The notes beneath the pieces are model-generated. The model was given only the letters and a program-made list of their open reading frames with translations. It did not search any database and had not been told where the DNA came from. A DNA stretch of 64,000 nucleotides from Trissonchulus latispiculum (lineage: Eukaryota; Nematoda; Enoplea; Enoplida; Ironidae): positions 37,433 through 101,432 of the forward strand of contig JASAND010022301.1 of assembly GCA_030248195.1 (NCBI GenBank), given 5' to 3'. This document shows, piece after piece, positions 1-12,495 of this stretch; position 1 is the first letter of the stretch; every line of letters begins with the position of its first letter. Both the position numbers and the translations under genes were made by a program.

Positions 1-480
1 AATTGCATGCAAATTTTAAGTGTGCTAACAACGCAGTTTTTAAATTTGTCTGGCGGTGAACGTCTCATCACATTTTTGCGGTCCTCCAGCAAAATTAAAA
101 CAGAGTTATCGCGGGTTGGAGCTAAATGTTTGGAAAAACTATTTTACAAATATTTTAAATTGTAAATTGTACTATTGAAATAAAGTTTAATTAAGTTGAC
201 GCCTAATTAAGCACGGTAGATGAATAAAAATTGTAAATTCCAGCTCGCCAACGTTGACAAATAGCTAAAGAACGGCCAATAGCTTACGGCCAAGAAACAG
301 CCAAATGGCCAACGAGCAGCCAACGGCCAACCAGTTGGCCGTTGGCCATTGTCCGTTGGCCGGCCAACGGCCAGCCAATTGGCCGGCCAACTTCAAACTC
401 CGGCCAAGCCAAGCCAAGCCAACGATGGAAATTTTCGGCCAAGCCCAACACTAAATACCGTGAAGCTAAGAAAATCATAG
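1..480. repeat. GGCCAAC-rich repeat, partial at window edge
   Basis: Positions 255-440 are dominated by palindrome-forming TTGGCC/GGCCAA units. Bases 60-140 resemble the reverse complement of 62745-62835; both share TTGGAGCTAAA and GCAAAATTA. The same pairing continues into the GGCCAAC array near 62565-62620. The two ends of the window therefore carry inverted members of one repeat family, probably a non-autonomous DNA transposon. Termini and TSD are not visible and no coding sequence is seen. Confidence 0.6.
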
Positions 481-605
481 GGTAAACTTTCCCAGTAAGG
501 GCCTTTTCCTAATGAGGGCTGCTTTGCTGTACGATATTCCCAGGGCAAGTTAAATGTAGTATTTGAGTTGTCCGTTTTTAAAAAATGTTAGCGAAGCATG
601 CTTAC

Positions 606-1789
606 CAGGGATGGAAACTGGGTCACTTTTTGTGACCCATGACCCACTCGACCCAAACGCAAACTTGACCCACACCCAGAGTGACCCATAAAATTTTAAA
701 ATTTGGTGACCAGACCCAAATGACCCAAACGTTTTCGTGACCCAGACCCAACTGACCCAAAAATTTTCGTGACCCAGACCCAAATGACCCAATAGGATAA
801 CGTGACCCAGACTAACTTGATTGTACTTTTGCGCAGTGTTTTTAAAACAAGAATATTTAATGTTTTTAGTGTCTTTTTGTTTATTAAATTATGATTTATT
901 AAATTATTTAATTTTTTAATTTTTGGAAAAAGGCAAGGGCAAATTTTTTTAATTTATGCAAAAAGGAAAGAATAAGTACATTCCACTCATGTTGCGAAAC
1001 TAGGTTAACAGTTTGTTTTTCTTACAAAAGCTGTTAAACATGGGGACCGGCGGTTTGAAGAAAACTAAGGGTAGGATCGATGATCGTCTTGGAAGCCTGC
1101 AATTCCACAAATGTGCAGGTAAAAATGCTATAATTCCAGCGAAAACTTTTTGAAAGAATTCGTAGATATTTATGGAAAGCGCTTGAAGACCATTGAACTA
1201 ACCTAATTTTTTAAATAAGCTCGAATTGACAACTTTTCATAACTTTTTCAATAATGATAGAATTGAAAGAAATAATTGCTACTGCAACATTTTGCTGGCG
1301 TTTTGCTTATAAGGCCTGAACGGTTCACGCTGTAAAATTTCATGATCGATAGAAATGTATCCACCATTGTACGTGGCTTTTACTATATATGTGAACCCAC
1401 TCAAATAGAATGGCAGGGAAAGTCACACCTAACTCTAGAGATTTCTGCGCAGTGAGAACTAAATTTAATAAAATTGTTTGTGAACGCGCCGAAGGTGCGA
1501 AAATTTCTTAGAAACGGTGGGTCTTCCTTTAAAATCAGCTAAATTTCCAACGCAAAAATTGAAACCGGAAACTACCTTTAAGATTTGGCAAGACCATGTG
1601 ACCCAGACCCAAAATGACCCACTAAAATTTACTGACCCAGACCCAAAGTGACCCACAGGGAGCTTGACCCAGACCCACACTGACCCAGAGGTTTCACAAA
1701 ATTAGTGACCCAAGACCCAGTGACCCAAGCAATAATGGCGACCCAAACGACCCATGACCCAATGACCCATGACCCAGTTTCCATCCCTG
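606..1789. mobile_element. hAT-type non-autonomous transposon with GACCCA subterminal arrays
   Basis: The ends are perfect 20-bp terminal inverted repeats (cagggatggaaactgggtca at 606-625, its reverse complement at 1770-1789). They are flanked by a perfect 8-bp duplication ATGCTTAC (598-605 and 1790-1797). An 8-bp TSD with a CAGGG terminus is typical of the hAT superfamily. Both subterminal regions (625-810 and 1595-1770) are packed with GACCCA-type units, often as TGACCCAGACCCAAA and always in the same orientation on the plus strand, apart from the short inverted ends. Such arrays usually act as transposase binding sites. The interior (about 830-1590) shows no transposase, so the copy depends on an autonomous partner. 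Confidence 0.93.
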
Positions 1790-2041
1790 ATGCTTACACA
1801 TCGAGAAGCCCCCCCCCCAGAATTCAGCCTTAATGTTTTGAGCATATTGCAGGCTTAATACATTAGGAAGCTGAGTGTCTTACTCTTCCTATTTAACTGT
1901 AGGTACAGCCGAATAGGCAAATGATCAAAACTGCTCTAATTTATAAGGTTTCATACTCTGAACCTGCGGATCAGATCTACCCAAAACAACTTAACATTTT
2001 TAACTGACGTGCAGCACTATTGATCGTAGACTAGTACACAC

Positions 2042-3002
2042 TATGGCTGTTCCAATAACAGATTCTTCGGGCCGGGCTCGGTGCCGGGTCGGACCCGGCC
2101 CGGGCACGGTCCGCTACACGGCCCGGTCGGCCGAACCAATGCCGATATGAAATTCGAAATCTGACAGCTTAGGTTTACACACACAAATTTACTTTTTAGT
2201 GAATGTTTTTATAGAAGCAGCTTTGTAACATGATTTATGGTTTAAGCACGACTGTTTAATAGTCTGAGCCTTAGTTTTCTAGTCTTAGCCTTAATATATC
2301 AACTTAGACGACTTAGCTAAAAAGACACTTATCATCTATGCCATCAAGGGATTGCTTAAAAAGTAGTATTATATAATAATTGAAGAAACAACCGATGTCC
2401 CATTGTAGAAGACATCGCAAATAAACTGCTTGAAGGTGAAAGAATTATTTGGATTAATATAATTTTTCTTATTATGCAAACTCTCAACTCAAATTGTTCC
2501 GGATCGCGCCTAATGTTAGTGGATTCTGAAAGCCACTTTGAGCTATGGCCGACAGCATGCCGGTTTGGCACTTCTCTGGTTTTGTGAACAAAACTACTCA
2601 ATTGTAATTCAAAAACCATCAAATCAAAACAAATTAAGTAAAAAGTAATTCTTTTAGGAAAACAAATTATAAAAGGCGTTTCGCAAAGCCATTATCTATC
2701 TCATCACGCCACCAAGTCTTCATATAAATGTGAACAAATGAAAAAGTAATTTGACTTTTAGCTATACATTCTACTTGTAATAGTGCAATAGACAGGCAAT
2801 AAAACACTAACTGTAGACTTGGTCACGTTGATCCCGGTGAGCCCGGTGAGCCCGCCCGGTGGGCCCAGATGTTTGACCGAGCCTTGTAGCGGGCCGGGCT
2901 TTTGAGACCCTCCGGGCCAGGCTGGGGCCGGGCTCAATCAAAAAATTCCCGGGCCGGGCCTACTCCAGGGCTGGCACGGGCCCGGACTCGGGAACAGCCC
3001 TA
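2042..3002. mobile_element. hAT-type non-autonomous transposon with GGGCC-rich ends
   Basis: Terminal inverted repeats TA(T/G)GGCTGTTCC occur at 2042-2053 and, inverted, at 2991-3002. They are flanked by an 8-bp near-identical duplication, GTACACAC (2034-2041) and GTGCACAC (3003-3010). The subterminal 100-150 bp on each side are GC-rich strings of GGGCC, CCCGG and GGCCCGG, very different from the AT-rich core (2160-2800). No transposase is seen. The single TSD mismatch indicates an older insertion than the element at 606-1789. Confidence 0.85.
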
Positions 3003-3481
3003 GTGCACACATGTCTAGTGCCATGCTCATTTACATTTGCCGGCAGCTACAACTCTGTAGCAAGTCCGAAATTTTCTCCAATTTGCTTCGTTTGCGATTT
3101 AGGCAGGTAAACCATTTATTTTCGTCTCATTAAATGTTAACATTCTAACTCACCAGTGATTAAAGAAGTCCATATAATTTACTGCATGGTTAACAATTTA
3201 GCACTTTATTAGAGGGAGAACGGGCTATTGTGCTTCTACTTGTGGCAAGAAACATTATGCTTGGGAGACAATTTTTGAACAAAATGATTTGCTGAACAAT
3301 TGAACCGTATGCTATTGTGCTATAGCCAGTTGAAAATTATCTTTATCCGATTTATGGCTTCACTTTCTTGTAACACGTGACTGCTGAAATAAGCAAAACA
3401 TTTGTTCAGCCGTAGTATGTAGTCCTTCCGTTTCCCTCACGTTCGGGTAACGAAATAAAGCAGCGATGAAATAAATAATAC

Positions 3482-5069
3482 CAAGAGTACATAATCAAAA
3501 GAGTATGCCACTAGGCAAGCTCTCTCTTATCAGAGCAAAAACTAAGCTCTGCTCGCTAACGGCCCACCCCCCTCCGCAAATCAGACCCTAGTGACCCCCC
3601 CCCCCCGCAAATCAGTACCTAGTCGAAACGGGGGTACGCTCACTCGCTCTATGTTTATGTGCTTAAGGGGGGGGTCGCTTTTTGGCCGATTTTTCGACCA
3701 TCTCCGATTTTGCTTATTTTCACATATTTTGTAGTCCCAATGGGTCCTCAAAACAAGACAGGTGCGTTTTGCGTAATATTGCTTCAATCGTTCTGTGGAG
3801 CCCTTAAAAGGTTACCTTGACATGTGTTAAACATAGGAAAATGAAAAAGTTAGGTTAAAAAGTTTGTGGCAGAAAAATTTTTCGCTGTATGAAAGATACA
3901 GCGCTACAACTGTGTTGTACATGTTAAGTAGATATCGGGAGTGCAAATAACCCTTCTGGTGCAGTTTTGTTGAATGGAGGATTTTTGGCGATTTTTCAAA
4001 GTCAAAATTTTGGAAAGTTGGTGCTTTTTGTACCACGAAAAACAGGACCAGCAAAACATTTTCGCCTCTCCTGCACGATTGGCAAAAGCTACAGAAATCG
4101 CTTATAGATAATTGCACTCTACGTATACTCAGAATTCTTATGACAGTAGTTGCAAAATTCTGCCATTTGTAGTGCTCTCAAAAAACTTGCCACAAAATCT
4201 GCTAATTTTGCCAAAAACCATCATTTTGCACAATTTTCACGTTCTTTCTCACTCGTTACCCACTGAAAAGTCACCAAAATTGGCACATAAAACTCTCAAT
4301 GCCTGCCGGACATTATGCTAAATGCAAATGCTTCATGGTAGAACTTTTCTGTCGTGTCGGCTCCTAATTGATCTCTTATAGGTCACAAAAGTCAATTTTT
4401 GAAATTTCCAAAATATAGACAAATTGGGTATCATTCGATAGCTACTGATGAGCTGAACAACTTTTCTAATAGAACTATGTGTCAGAAATGTAGTATCTGT
4501 AAGTTAGAGAAAGTTAAAGTTTGAGGGCACAGTTAGCTGAAAAAGGCTCAGTTCACAGTTGAAAAATGTACTGTGAACGACTGGCTGCATATCCCGGAGT
4601 CGTTTTAGTATTAAAATATTAGCCAACCCACAGAATTAATTTGCCATATCAGTTGACCCAAATTTCGCTGCCGTTCTGTCTCAGCATGACCTTGGAGGGC
4701 AAATCACAGTGATTTTCAAGTTTTTCAACTTTATAGCTGAATATCTCTGCCACAGTTTGATTTCGAACTCTAATGTTTTGTCTTGTTTTTGAGAACATAT
4801 GTACCTATATTGTGTGTGAAAATGAGCGAAATCCGTGACTATCGATTTGGACCCAAAGCGACCCCCCCCTTAAGCTCGAAAACACAAGCAGTTCGTGCGC
4901 GAATTTTGTGCCTGCTTCGAGCTTTAGAACACAAACATAGCACACGAAATTCTTTGAAGGGATGGGTCTAATTTGCGGGGGGGGGTAGGCCGTTAGCGAG
5001 CAGAGCATAGTTTTTGCTCTGATAACATAGAGTGTGCCTAGTGGCACACTCTTATATTATGTACTCTTG
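3482..5069. mobile_element. Long-TIR non-autonomous DNA transposon
   Basis: The first 80 bp or so (CAAGAGTACATAAT at 3482 through the GCTCTGCTCGCTAACGGCC block near 3550-3565) are repeated inverted at 4985-5069. Similarity continues inward in patches to about 3800 and 4730, including C-runs against G-runs and the GTCGCTTT/AAGCGAC block. A 7-bp direct repeat ATAATAC flanks it (3475-3481 and 5070-5076). No transposase is visible. The superfamily is not assigned; the 7-8 bp duplication would allow hAT, P or Merlin-like origins. Confidence 0.8.
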
Positions 5070-5202
5070 ATAATACTTAATAGTCTTTTTAACATCTAGT
5101 GTTGTTTACACAAAGAAACCATAGGACGAGGAGAGTCCATGGAACCCGTCGTATCCGATCAGTTATATCTGATTACCGGATGCTAACTATAAAAATGGGT
5201 TC

Positions 5203-5242
5203 TGTTTTGTTTTGTTTTGTTTTGTTTTGTTTTGTTTTGTTG
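5203..5242 (+). repeat. (TTTTG)n microsatellite
   Basis: About eight uninterrupted TTTTG pentamers in 40 bp. Confidence 0.97.
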
Positions 5243-5613
5243 ATTTTTGCCCCACGAAATATTTCGGAAAATCGTGTCTTATGACTCAGGCCAAGTCTGG
5301 AAACAGGATGTCTGGGTTCCGTAAAAACTGCTATTGGCATTTCATTTGAAATAATTTCTGATCAAATTTAGTATACGCATGCAATAGCAAAATTTCAGTA
5401 TTCTTGGCTTTTACTCAATATTGCGTGATCTGTGCTCGTATTTTATTCGTCGTATGTTGGAGAAATGGTGCTTTGGGGCAAATGATGAACCCAAACCTGA
5501 ATAGAAGAGGCTTCACCTAGGGCTGCGTAGGTTACGTGGGTACATACATTGAAATTCTTGTGCATTGGTAAAAAAACTGTGCACGAAAACTCTGACAAGC
5601 TTGATCCGTCTGT

Positions 5614-5685
5614 GCTTCCCTAGCTCTGTTGGCAGAATAGTGCGCAAAATGTCGTGGGCTCGAGTCCCACCGGAGGTCCAAATTT
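5614..5685 (+). repeat. tRNA-derived SINE head or tRNA pseudogene
   Basis: An A-box-like TAGCTCTGTTGGCAGA (5621-5636) is followed about 20 bases later by a B-box-like GGGCTCGAGTCCCACC (5656-5671), the spacing of a tRNA polymerase III promoter. The predicted cloverleaf is poor: the acceptor ends barely pair and there is no clear anticodon stem. A SINE head or decayed tRNA is more likely than a working tRNA. The SINE body and tail are not delimited. Confidence 0.55.
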
Positions 5686-6091
5686 TTGGGACCTTCGGTG
5701 GCGTTTCTGTACCTTTTCGGTTAACATCTTTTTTGGATGGACTAAAGTATTGATAAATGAAAATGTTGCCTGCTGTGGACGTCAATGTGCTTCATGTTCA
5801 TGACATTCACTCAGTGAATGATATCGTTTTTAAAATACATACTGTATTATTTTGTGCTTTCTCCATGAGTAAAAATACTTCCCAACAGTTCAAAATCTAC
5901 ATCTTTGAAAACATTAAATCGTAGAGCGTTTTTTGCCTGGGAATAAAGGCAGTCCAAACCACTTCAAACCACCATTCCAACCCATTCCAAACATCCTGAG
6001 AAATGAGAATGGGCTGTTCTGAAGGAAGTTCCGTTTTCTCTGAATTATCTGAAAAGAATGAACGGAAACAAGGTATTTTCAGATAGTTGAA

Positions 6092-6585
6092 TGGATTTGC
6101 GCGTCCCCCCCAGCCCTAACTTTTGCTTTTTCGACCAATAACTTTGAAATTTGGTATGGGTGCATGCTGGAGGCTGATGAATTCAAAAATTCAAAAATTT
6201 TAATATTTTAAAAAATTTTAAATTTTAGTTTGGTAAGGGGGGACCAATGGTAACAAATGTTTTGTCTTTGATTTCGCTGAAAAGTTGCATACAGGGGTTT
6301 TCAGGGGCGCTGAGCACGATTCTGAAATCAGTTTTTGATTGAGCTTTTCGTTAGCTCAGTATAGGCTAAAGTTGTAAGCTTAACATGTAAGCTTATAGAC
6401 AAGCTGAGTCGAAGAAGTATTTCAGATTCGTGCTCTGCGCCCCTGATCCCCCCTTACCAAACAAAATTTAAAATTTTTGAATTTTTTGAATTCATCAGCC
6501 TCCAGTATGCATCCATATGAAATTTCAAAGTTATTGATCGGAAAAAATCAAAAGTTAAGGCAAGGGAGGGAAAGCGCAAAAGATC
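6092..6585. mobile_element. Foldback (long inverted repeat) element
   Basis: A left arm at about 6092-6240 (starting TGGATTTGCGC, then the CAGCCTAAC-like block, GCTGGAGGCTGATGAATTC and GGTAAGGGGG) is repeated inverted at about 6440-6585. The two arms flank a 200-bp centre. No ORF is present in it and no TSD could be recognised. Confidence 0.75.
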
Positions 6586-8639
6586 CAATTGAATTTAGGA
6601 CAATCCTACTTCGTACAATTTAAAATGTTTCACATAATATGCTAAGATAAAAATTAATTGTACACCAAAGTTTTCGGTCAATTTTATTTTTCATAGTCTT
6701 GTGCTAACATTTTTGAATACAAATTTCCACTTGCCAAAACAATACAGGTTGTAAGACAAGATATTTGCCAGGGAAAAGGGATTTTTTAACCTGTCTGTGC
6801 CTTAGTTGAGTATTACTGGTGCCAGATTGCCCAAATACGACCGTAAAGACCAACCTGTAAGTAACAAAACATCTCATAAACTATAAGTTCTCATAAATGT
6901 GAGCTTGTAATTTAATAAAATTAATGTTTTACCGTTAGTTAGCCTCCACTGTCCACTTACACTACGCTTACTCTTACGCTCATGTTGCTACGTACATAGT
7001 TACATTCACAAATTAATTTCGGAACATATTCTGAGATCCCAAAATCTCAAACTGGACGTAAAGTTGTGTTAGAAACACATGAACTCAGGCATTATAATGC
7101 CACTGTGCTATAAAGCACATACGGTGCGAGCAATGAGATGAGGTGCGATAGGGCATTTGTTAGGGTGTTGTACGTTACGATAAACTGCTTACTTGACGAT
7201 ATCGGAATTTACATACTGCGTGAGAAAGCGTCCTTCAGGATCGCTGATACACAAACCATAACTATTATACAATATTTTCAACGTGAATACCGGTATCAAA
7301 ATATTATAATCAATCTAATTTGGGAGAAAAACGTGGATAATACTTAATAAAGAAAAGAGAGCGGAATTTGTTGTTAACTGCTTTGCCTTCATCACATGCC
7401 TGCAGTCAAACACCCTTGTAACTCTTTAGACCTTTAATGTATATAATTATTAGATTGCTTCGTAGGAAGAAGATCAGATTTTCAACAAGACAGCAAATGT
7501 CTAAAAAATTTACCAGGTAATAAAAATAATCAGTGCGCTTTTCATAACTGATTCACGAACGGACCAGATTTGTCAAAGTAGTGTAGTTGTGATTGTGGGA
7601 ACAATGTTTTATAACTGTTCATGAATAGTTTACACTGTCTGCTAGTTTCTGAAAATGAAAAAGGTTTTAGCAACTTAAGTCATGCAAATTACCGCTACAT
7701 TTTACAGCTGAAATCAGGCAAATCAGCTGGTCAAACAAAGCAAGCTGCATTTTTGGCTCTCTCATGGTGCGTACTACGAAAGATCGAAAAAAATTTTGTG
7801 ACTCATTAGACCTACTTTAAAAATATATAAAATCAAAGGCTATCCCGTAGTAGAGATTATGTTACAGTAAATAAGTCTCTAGACAAACAATTTATGTCAC
7901 AGGAGTAAGTCTGTAGATAGTACATCTGCGGAGTGTGACTCCCGACAAACAGACCCCTGGAAGTTACAAAGATTACAACAGCTCGCTGAGTGTGTGCATG
8001 CCGGATTCAACCCGTCAAATTACCTAGCCAACTACGAAACTAGAAAAGCAAAACCTAAGGAGTGACGCGAGTTTATTAAAGAAATTAATTTCTGTCAAAA
8101 ATTATACAAAACCCTCAGACAATACAAAATTCAAATAATTTCTAACCTACAGGTACCAGGATAAATCTACAGTACACGAAACAAACCAAAATAAGGCACA
8201 ATCTGCCTTAAGCACCTGGTATAAGCTGGTGGTATAAGCAACGCTGGTATAACTTCAACACTGTCGATTAAGCGATGACAAAGACGAATTTGTTCATTCG
8301 GAGATACTTTTGTGGGATTCATTATCCGTCGGCCGTTCTATGAACACAAAAATTAAACCCTTATGCCATCAAAACTAAAGCTTTCACCAAAGTTTCATTT
8401 TGTTAAAAAGCTTGAGCAATTTCAAAAATGTAGAATGTTTAGAATCTGCGGCTTTCACATCAGTGGAACCAGCGTTCCGGCAGTAATGTGAATTTATAAG
8501 GGCACATCTGCTTTGCTACAATGCCAAAGCTCAATAGTATTGCTTTTGTAAGCAGTTAATTTAATTGATCATGCAAGTGGTTCTAGAAAATCTGGGTCGG
8601 TCGGCTTGATAGTTAGGTTATATTGTGTAAGGCTGTGAG
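6586..8639. other. Intergenic, no gene recognised
   Basis: AT-rich sequence with only short open frames lacking recognisable domains, codon structure or splice context. No SINE, LTR or TIR structure was found. Confidence 0.5.
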
Positions 8640-8923
8640 CAAGGCCGCACCCAGGGGGGTTTAAGGGGTCTAGACCCCCCCTTTTTGGGATGACAAAATG
8701 GAAAATGTTTGCAATATTTATGGCAAAAACAGCTATTTTTAAAAACTTTTAGCGCCTTATTTTAGCGCGATAATTTACTTTTGCAAGGAAGTAAAGTCCA
8801 ATGTATATACTGTTTTTGGGCAAAAATAAAAAAATTTCGACTTTTGGGTGGCTCCGCCCGACCAGACCCCCTGTCGCATTTTAACTTGGACCCTCCCTTT
8901 TCAAAATCCTGGGTGCGGGCCTG
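8640..8923. mobile_element. 284-bp hAT-type MITE
   Basis: The inverted ends are CAAGGCCGCACCCAGG (8640 onward) and, read from the other end, CAGGCCCGCACCCAGG. They are flanked by a near-perfect 8-bp duplication GCTGTGAG (8632-8639) and GCTGTAAG (8924-8931). C-rich subterminal strings are present (ACCCCCCC near 8680, CCAGACCCCC near 8862). No coding capacity. Confidence 0.85.
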
Positions 8924-8931
8924 GCTGTAAG

Positions 8932-9368
8932 GTATTTAGGATGTCCGTCCGGTTCCGATATTTTAGGGTCACACAAATGTGTTACGGAATTTAGTAAAAT
9001 CTGATGTTAAAATCAATCAAAAATGGTCAAGAAGTAGCCAAAACTAGTTAAGCAGCAAAGAGGAAGTTTTATGCCATGGATTTGTGAAGAAGATCAACGA
9101 TCATCAATATGGAATGTAGGTATTAAATGATGTATAAGCAATAATTGTATAGATTGTTTTAGGTTTGCCTGGTCAGAGTTGTCTAGTACTCAAAATTAAG
9201 TGAAATTCATAAATAGGGTTCAAGGTTTGCACTCAACTAGGGCAGAAATCTTAGTCCTAACTATGTTTTTAAGCTTAATTAAGTTTAATTAACGTATAAT
9301 CCACTAACAATATTAATCCAGAAGTTGTAAAAGAAAGGATAATTCGGTCACCAATCCCCTAATAACCG
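8932..9368. other. Intergenic, no feature recognised
   Basis: AT-rich unique-looking sequence with no supported gene or repeat. Confidence 0.4.
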
Positions 9369-9505
9369 GAGTTCTCACTCCACACGATGTCAAACGGTAG
9401 TATTTTGGTTAATCTTGAGAAAATTAGTGAGTTGTCACTCCACACGAAGATAAACGTTGACATTTCGGCTAATCTTTGGCATATCAATGAGTTGTCACTC
9501 ATAAC
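9369..9505 (+). repeat. 60-bp tandem repeat, about 2.3 copies
   Basis: GAGTT(C/G)TCACTCCACACGA recurs at 9369 and 9429, and a third partial GAGTTGTCACTC starts at 9489. Spacing is exactly 60 bp and the copies have diverged inside. Confidence 0.85.
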
Positions 9506-9879
9506 TTGAATCAAGCATGACCTCTTTCACCACTTTGTACGTTTACCATAGACTGAATATGAATCAGCAAGAAGTCACTAACCTAAAATTATGTCTAACA
9601 AGCCGAAAATTAGTCGTAAAATTGTCTATAAAGCAAAGAATTACACTAAAAATGGCAATTATTGGAAGATGGTTCAATATTAGGTACTAAAATACCTAAG
9701 TACGTAGTTAGATAGGGTTAATTAGTGATATTTAGTGTTAATTCGGTAATAATTAATTAATGTTAGTAATTTTGGTCGATAACATGACTTGGCTCATATG
9801 AAAGATAATCGCTGATTCCAAAAATCCAAACCCGACTTTTAACTCCGAAAATTAGAAAGTTATAAGCAAAAATGTTTTT

Positions 9880-10117
9880 ATAAGATTACTTTTTGTTTCG
9901 TAATCTTATCACTCCAAAAAGGAGTGTTCTAAAAAGGTTCTTTCTTTTGGTTTGACTTAAATCAAACCTTTTCCTTTTTTATTGCCTGGAAAGTTGTCTA
10001 CCTCCCAGACTACACACTAGTCAGGTGATGCTCTTCTCTTTTCCATTGTGCTAGGCCTCTTTCTTGTAGGGCCTAGCAGTTGTCCTCTCTTGAACTTTTG
10101 GCCGAGAACAAGGCCAA
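9880..10117. other. String of five perfect stem-loops
   Basis: Consecutive inverted repeats: ATAAGATTAC (9880-9889/9900-9909), CACTCC (9910-9915/9921-9926), GGTTTGA (9949-9955/9962-9968), TGCTAGGCC (10049-10057/10070-10078) and TTGGCC (10098-10103/10112-10117). T-rich runs lie between the third and fourth. No ORF or known RNA family was recognised. Whether these form in RNA or are remains of transposon ends is open. Confidence 0.6.
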
Positions 10118-10774
10118 CAAAGAGGCAAGCAAAACTTAACATACCTTTTGCCCAAGTCATGATTAAAGGTGGGGCCGTTCACCTTTGTTAATAATAAAAT
10201 TATAATAAAAAGTAGCTAGATGGACGTACGTAGGTATATATTATATGATTATGTAATCTCTAGAAAATTATGCAGTTCGCGCAATAATTTGTTAGTTCTG
10301 AAATTTCGTAAAATTGTCAGCTTGTCGCTAGCGACATTGCAAATGGATGATGGGTCGCCGAGCCGACCCCCCTAAAAGCTTTCAGTCCCCTACCAAAATT
10401 TTTGAAACTGATTAGCAGAAAATCCAAAATTGTTTGAAAAACGAACAGTAAGCGAAAAATTGCTACAAATAGTTGAAAATTGAGAAAAGTTTTCAGTTTT
10501 TGGACGAAAAACCGATTTTTCGCTGATGCCCCCTCGAAAATATTTCTCATACCTCCCCCAAATTGACTTTTGGCGACCCCCCCCCCTCTCTCGTTTTTTG
10601 CGAGACCCCTCCGCCAGCCACACTAATGTCCCAGATTTTTACCGCTATGTTCTGCAATTCTATGAATCGGCACGTCGATTCAATACACCTACACGTCGTA
10701 CCTATTATCTATCTATATCTATTTCAGTTCAACAACAACAATAAAACTTCAAATTCAATGAAATCATAAACAGG
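10118..10774. other. Intergenic with C-rich low-complexity tracts
   Basis: Contains poly-C blocks near 10366-10376 and 10576-10590. No gene or terminal-repeat structure could be supported, although the C-rich ends resemble those of neighbouring MITEs. Confidence 0.4.
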
Positions 10775-11030
10775 CACAAACACGTATGAAAAAATCACAA
10801 CATAATAGGAGTTTATGGCATGCAGGCAAGGCGTGGCAGTGCAATAAGGCTAAATAAGAGATTCCAATCGCAATGTACGTAGTACTGTGGCAACACATCG
10901 GGGATTCATACATAGGTGTAACTATTCTATGCAATCAAAAACATTCACAAACACATCAGGAAAAATCACAACATAATAGCACGTAGGCAAGACATGGCAT
11001 GGCAGTGCAATGCAAGGCAACATAAGAATA
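10775..11030 (+). repeat. Direct duplication of an ~85-bp segment
   Basis: The segment at about 10775-10860 (CACAAACACGTATG, AAATCACAACATAATAG, GGCAGTGCAAT) recurs diverged at about 10945-11030, 170 bp downstream. No coding meaning is evident. Confidence 0.7.
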
Positions 11031-12495
11031 TCTGATATAACTAAACCAAAAAGCAATATAATCTTTAATGCCCATCTGCAATCTTCGTTGGTAACTAAAA
11101 ACCTCAAAACATTTTACCCTAAACCGCCAAGCATTAATACTTGGTCTTCCCTCTACTTTTGGAATCCCCGCACTTCGTCCTACCTAGTGATTTCAATAAT
11201 CCAAAAATAACCAGTTTTTGTATACGTATATGTGTATTTATCTGGGCTTTTTCTAGGGCGAGAAAAGTGGGGGAGGGAAGTGGGAAAGGGGGGGGGTCGT
11301 CCCCCACTAGTGGGGGAGGATCCGACGTGGTCTAATATTGCCAAAAATGCTGTTAAATAACCTGTTTTCTACTAACTCCAGAGTACGTTGGCAGAATCGT
11401 CTGAAATTTTGCACGTTACAATCCAGAAAGTTTACCAAGATATCCAGGAAGTTAGGCTACTAAGCCTCGTACCAAAATTCCTTTCCGGAACAATGGGTGT
11501 TGATTGTTCCAAAAAGCTGAAATGCTGTTGCAAGGCATTCTGAACAAAAGAAGCGTCATATCGAAAAACGGATTTATATTCGGATCCAGCTGGTCAAAGA
11601 ACTATAGGTAGGCAACTTCTTGGCAAAATCGGAGACAAAAGAAGTTTTAATTCCATCGTTTCTGCGCTCAGCTAGCTTCTCAGGCCTAAAAATAAAGGTG
11701 ATTTCATAACAAAAAGTGAGCTAGCACACTATCCGGAAAATCAAAGCCCCCGAAACTAACCCACAGTTTGCCCCTATTAACTAATAACTGGTAAAAAGCT
11801 GAGGTAGGCTAGGGGCTGTTAATTTTATTAGATCGAAAACGGCGAACTATCACATCATACCTTTTCGCCACATTTCAAATTGACCTGTTATTGCTGAAGA
11901 AGGAAATAACGCTCGAAAGCCGGATTACTGTTAATATTTAGAACTAATTACAGTTAACATTTGTGACTAAAAGTTTAAGAATTGGTCAAGTAGTTAATCT
12001 ACCAGAGTTCAAAAAAGCCTTTTGAAAAATCCAATTTTCGCACCAAAATTGCTACTTTGGCGTAATGCCGGAATCGATGTGTGTAACATATAATAATGCG
12101 CACTACAGACTATTTAACCCGGATATGTTAGCTAATCATATGCCAAAAGGTAGGTCATTCTGAATAAGTTGGGCAAAACCGTTCGTAGCCCCCCTTAAAT
12201 TTAAGAATGAGGTCATACCTGAACGGGAGGTCAAATTGCACTGACCCTTGTGGAAGCAAATTTGGGTACCCCTTGTGAGAGCGATTTTTCTTAGGGGTAC
12301 TTTTGAGAGTATTTTGGCCATTTTTCAGCAAAAAACAGCTATTTTTTAAATTTTTTAAAATTTAATTAAATTTAGAAAAATTTTTGGAAATTTTAGTCGT
12401 AAAACCTATTTCTTGGACAATTTTCTTACCCTTTGTGGCCAATTTCTTACCCCTTGTGGGAGCAATTTCGCAACCCCCGAATTTAAGGAACACAA
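11031..12495. other. Intergenic, no gene recognised
   Basis: Contains a G/C-run hairpin-like block (about 11255-11325, around CCCCCACTAGTGGGGG) and CCCCTTGTG-type repeats between 12240 and 12470. No supported gene. Confidence 0.4.

Noticed and set aside
550..1680. Repetitive open frames rich in Trp, Val and Gly on the minus strand.
   Set aside because: They are translations of the GACCCA array of the hAT-type MITE.
10300..10625. Possible MITE with C-rich ends.
   Set aside because: The two ends do not pair convincingly and no target duplication was found.
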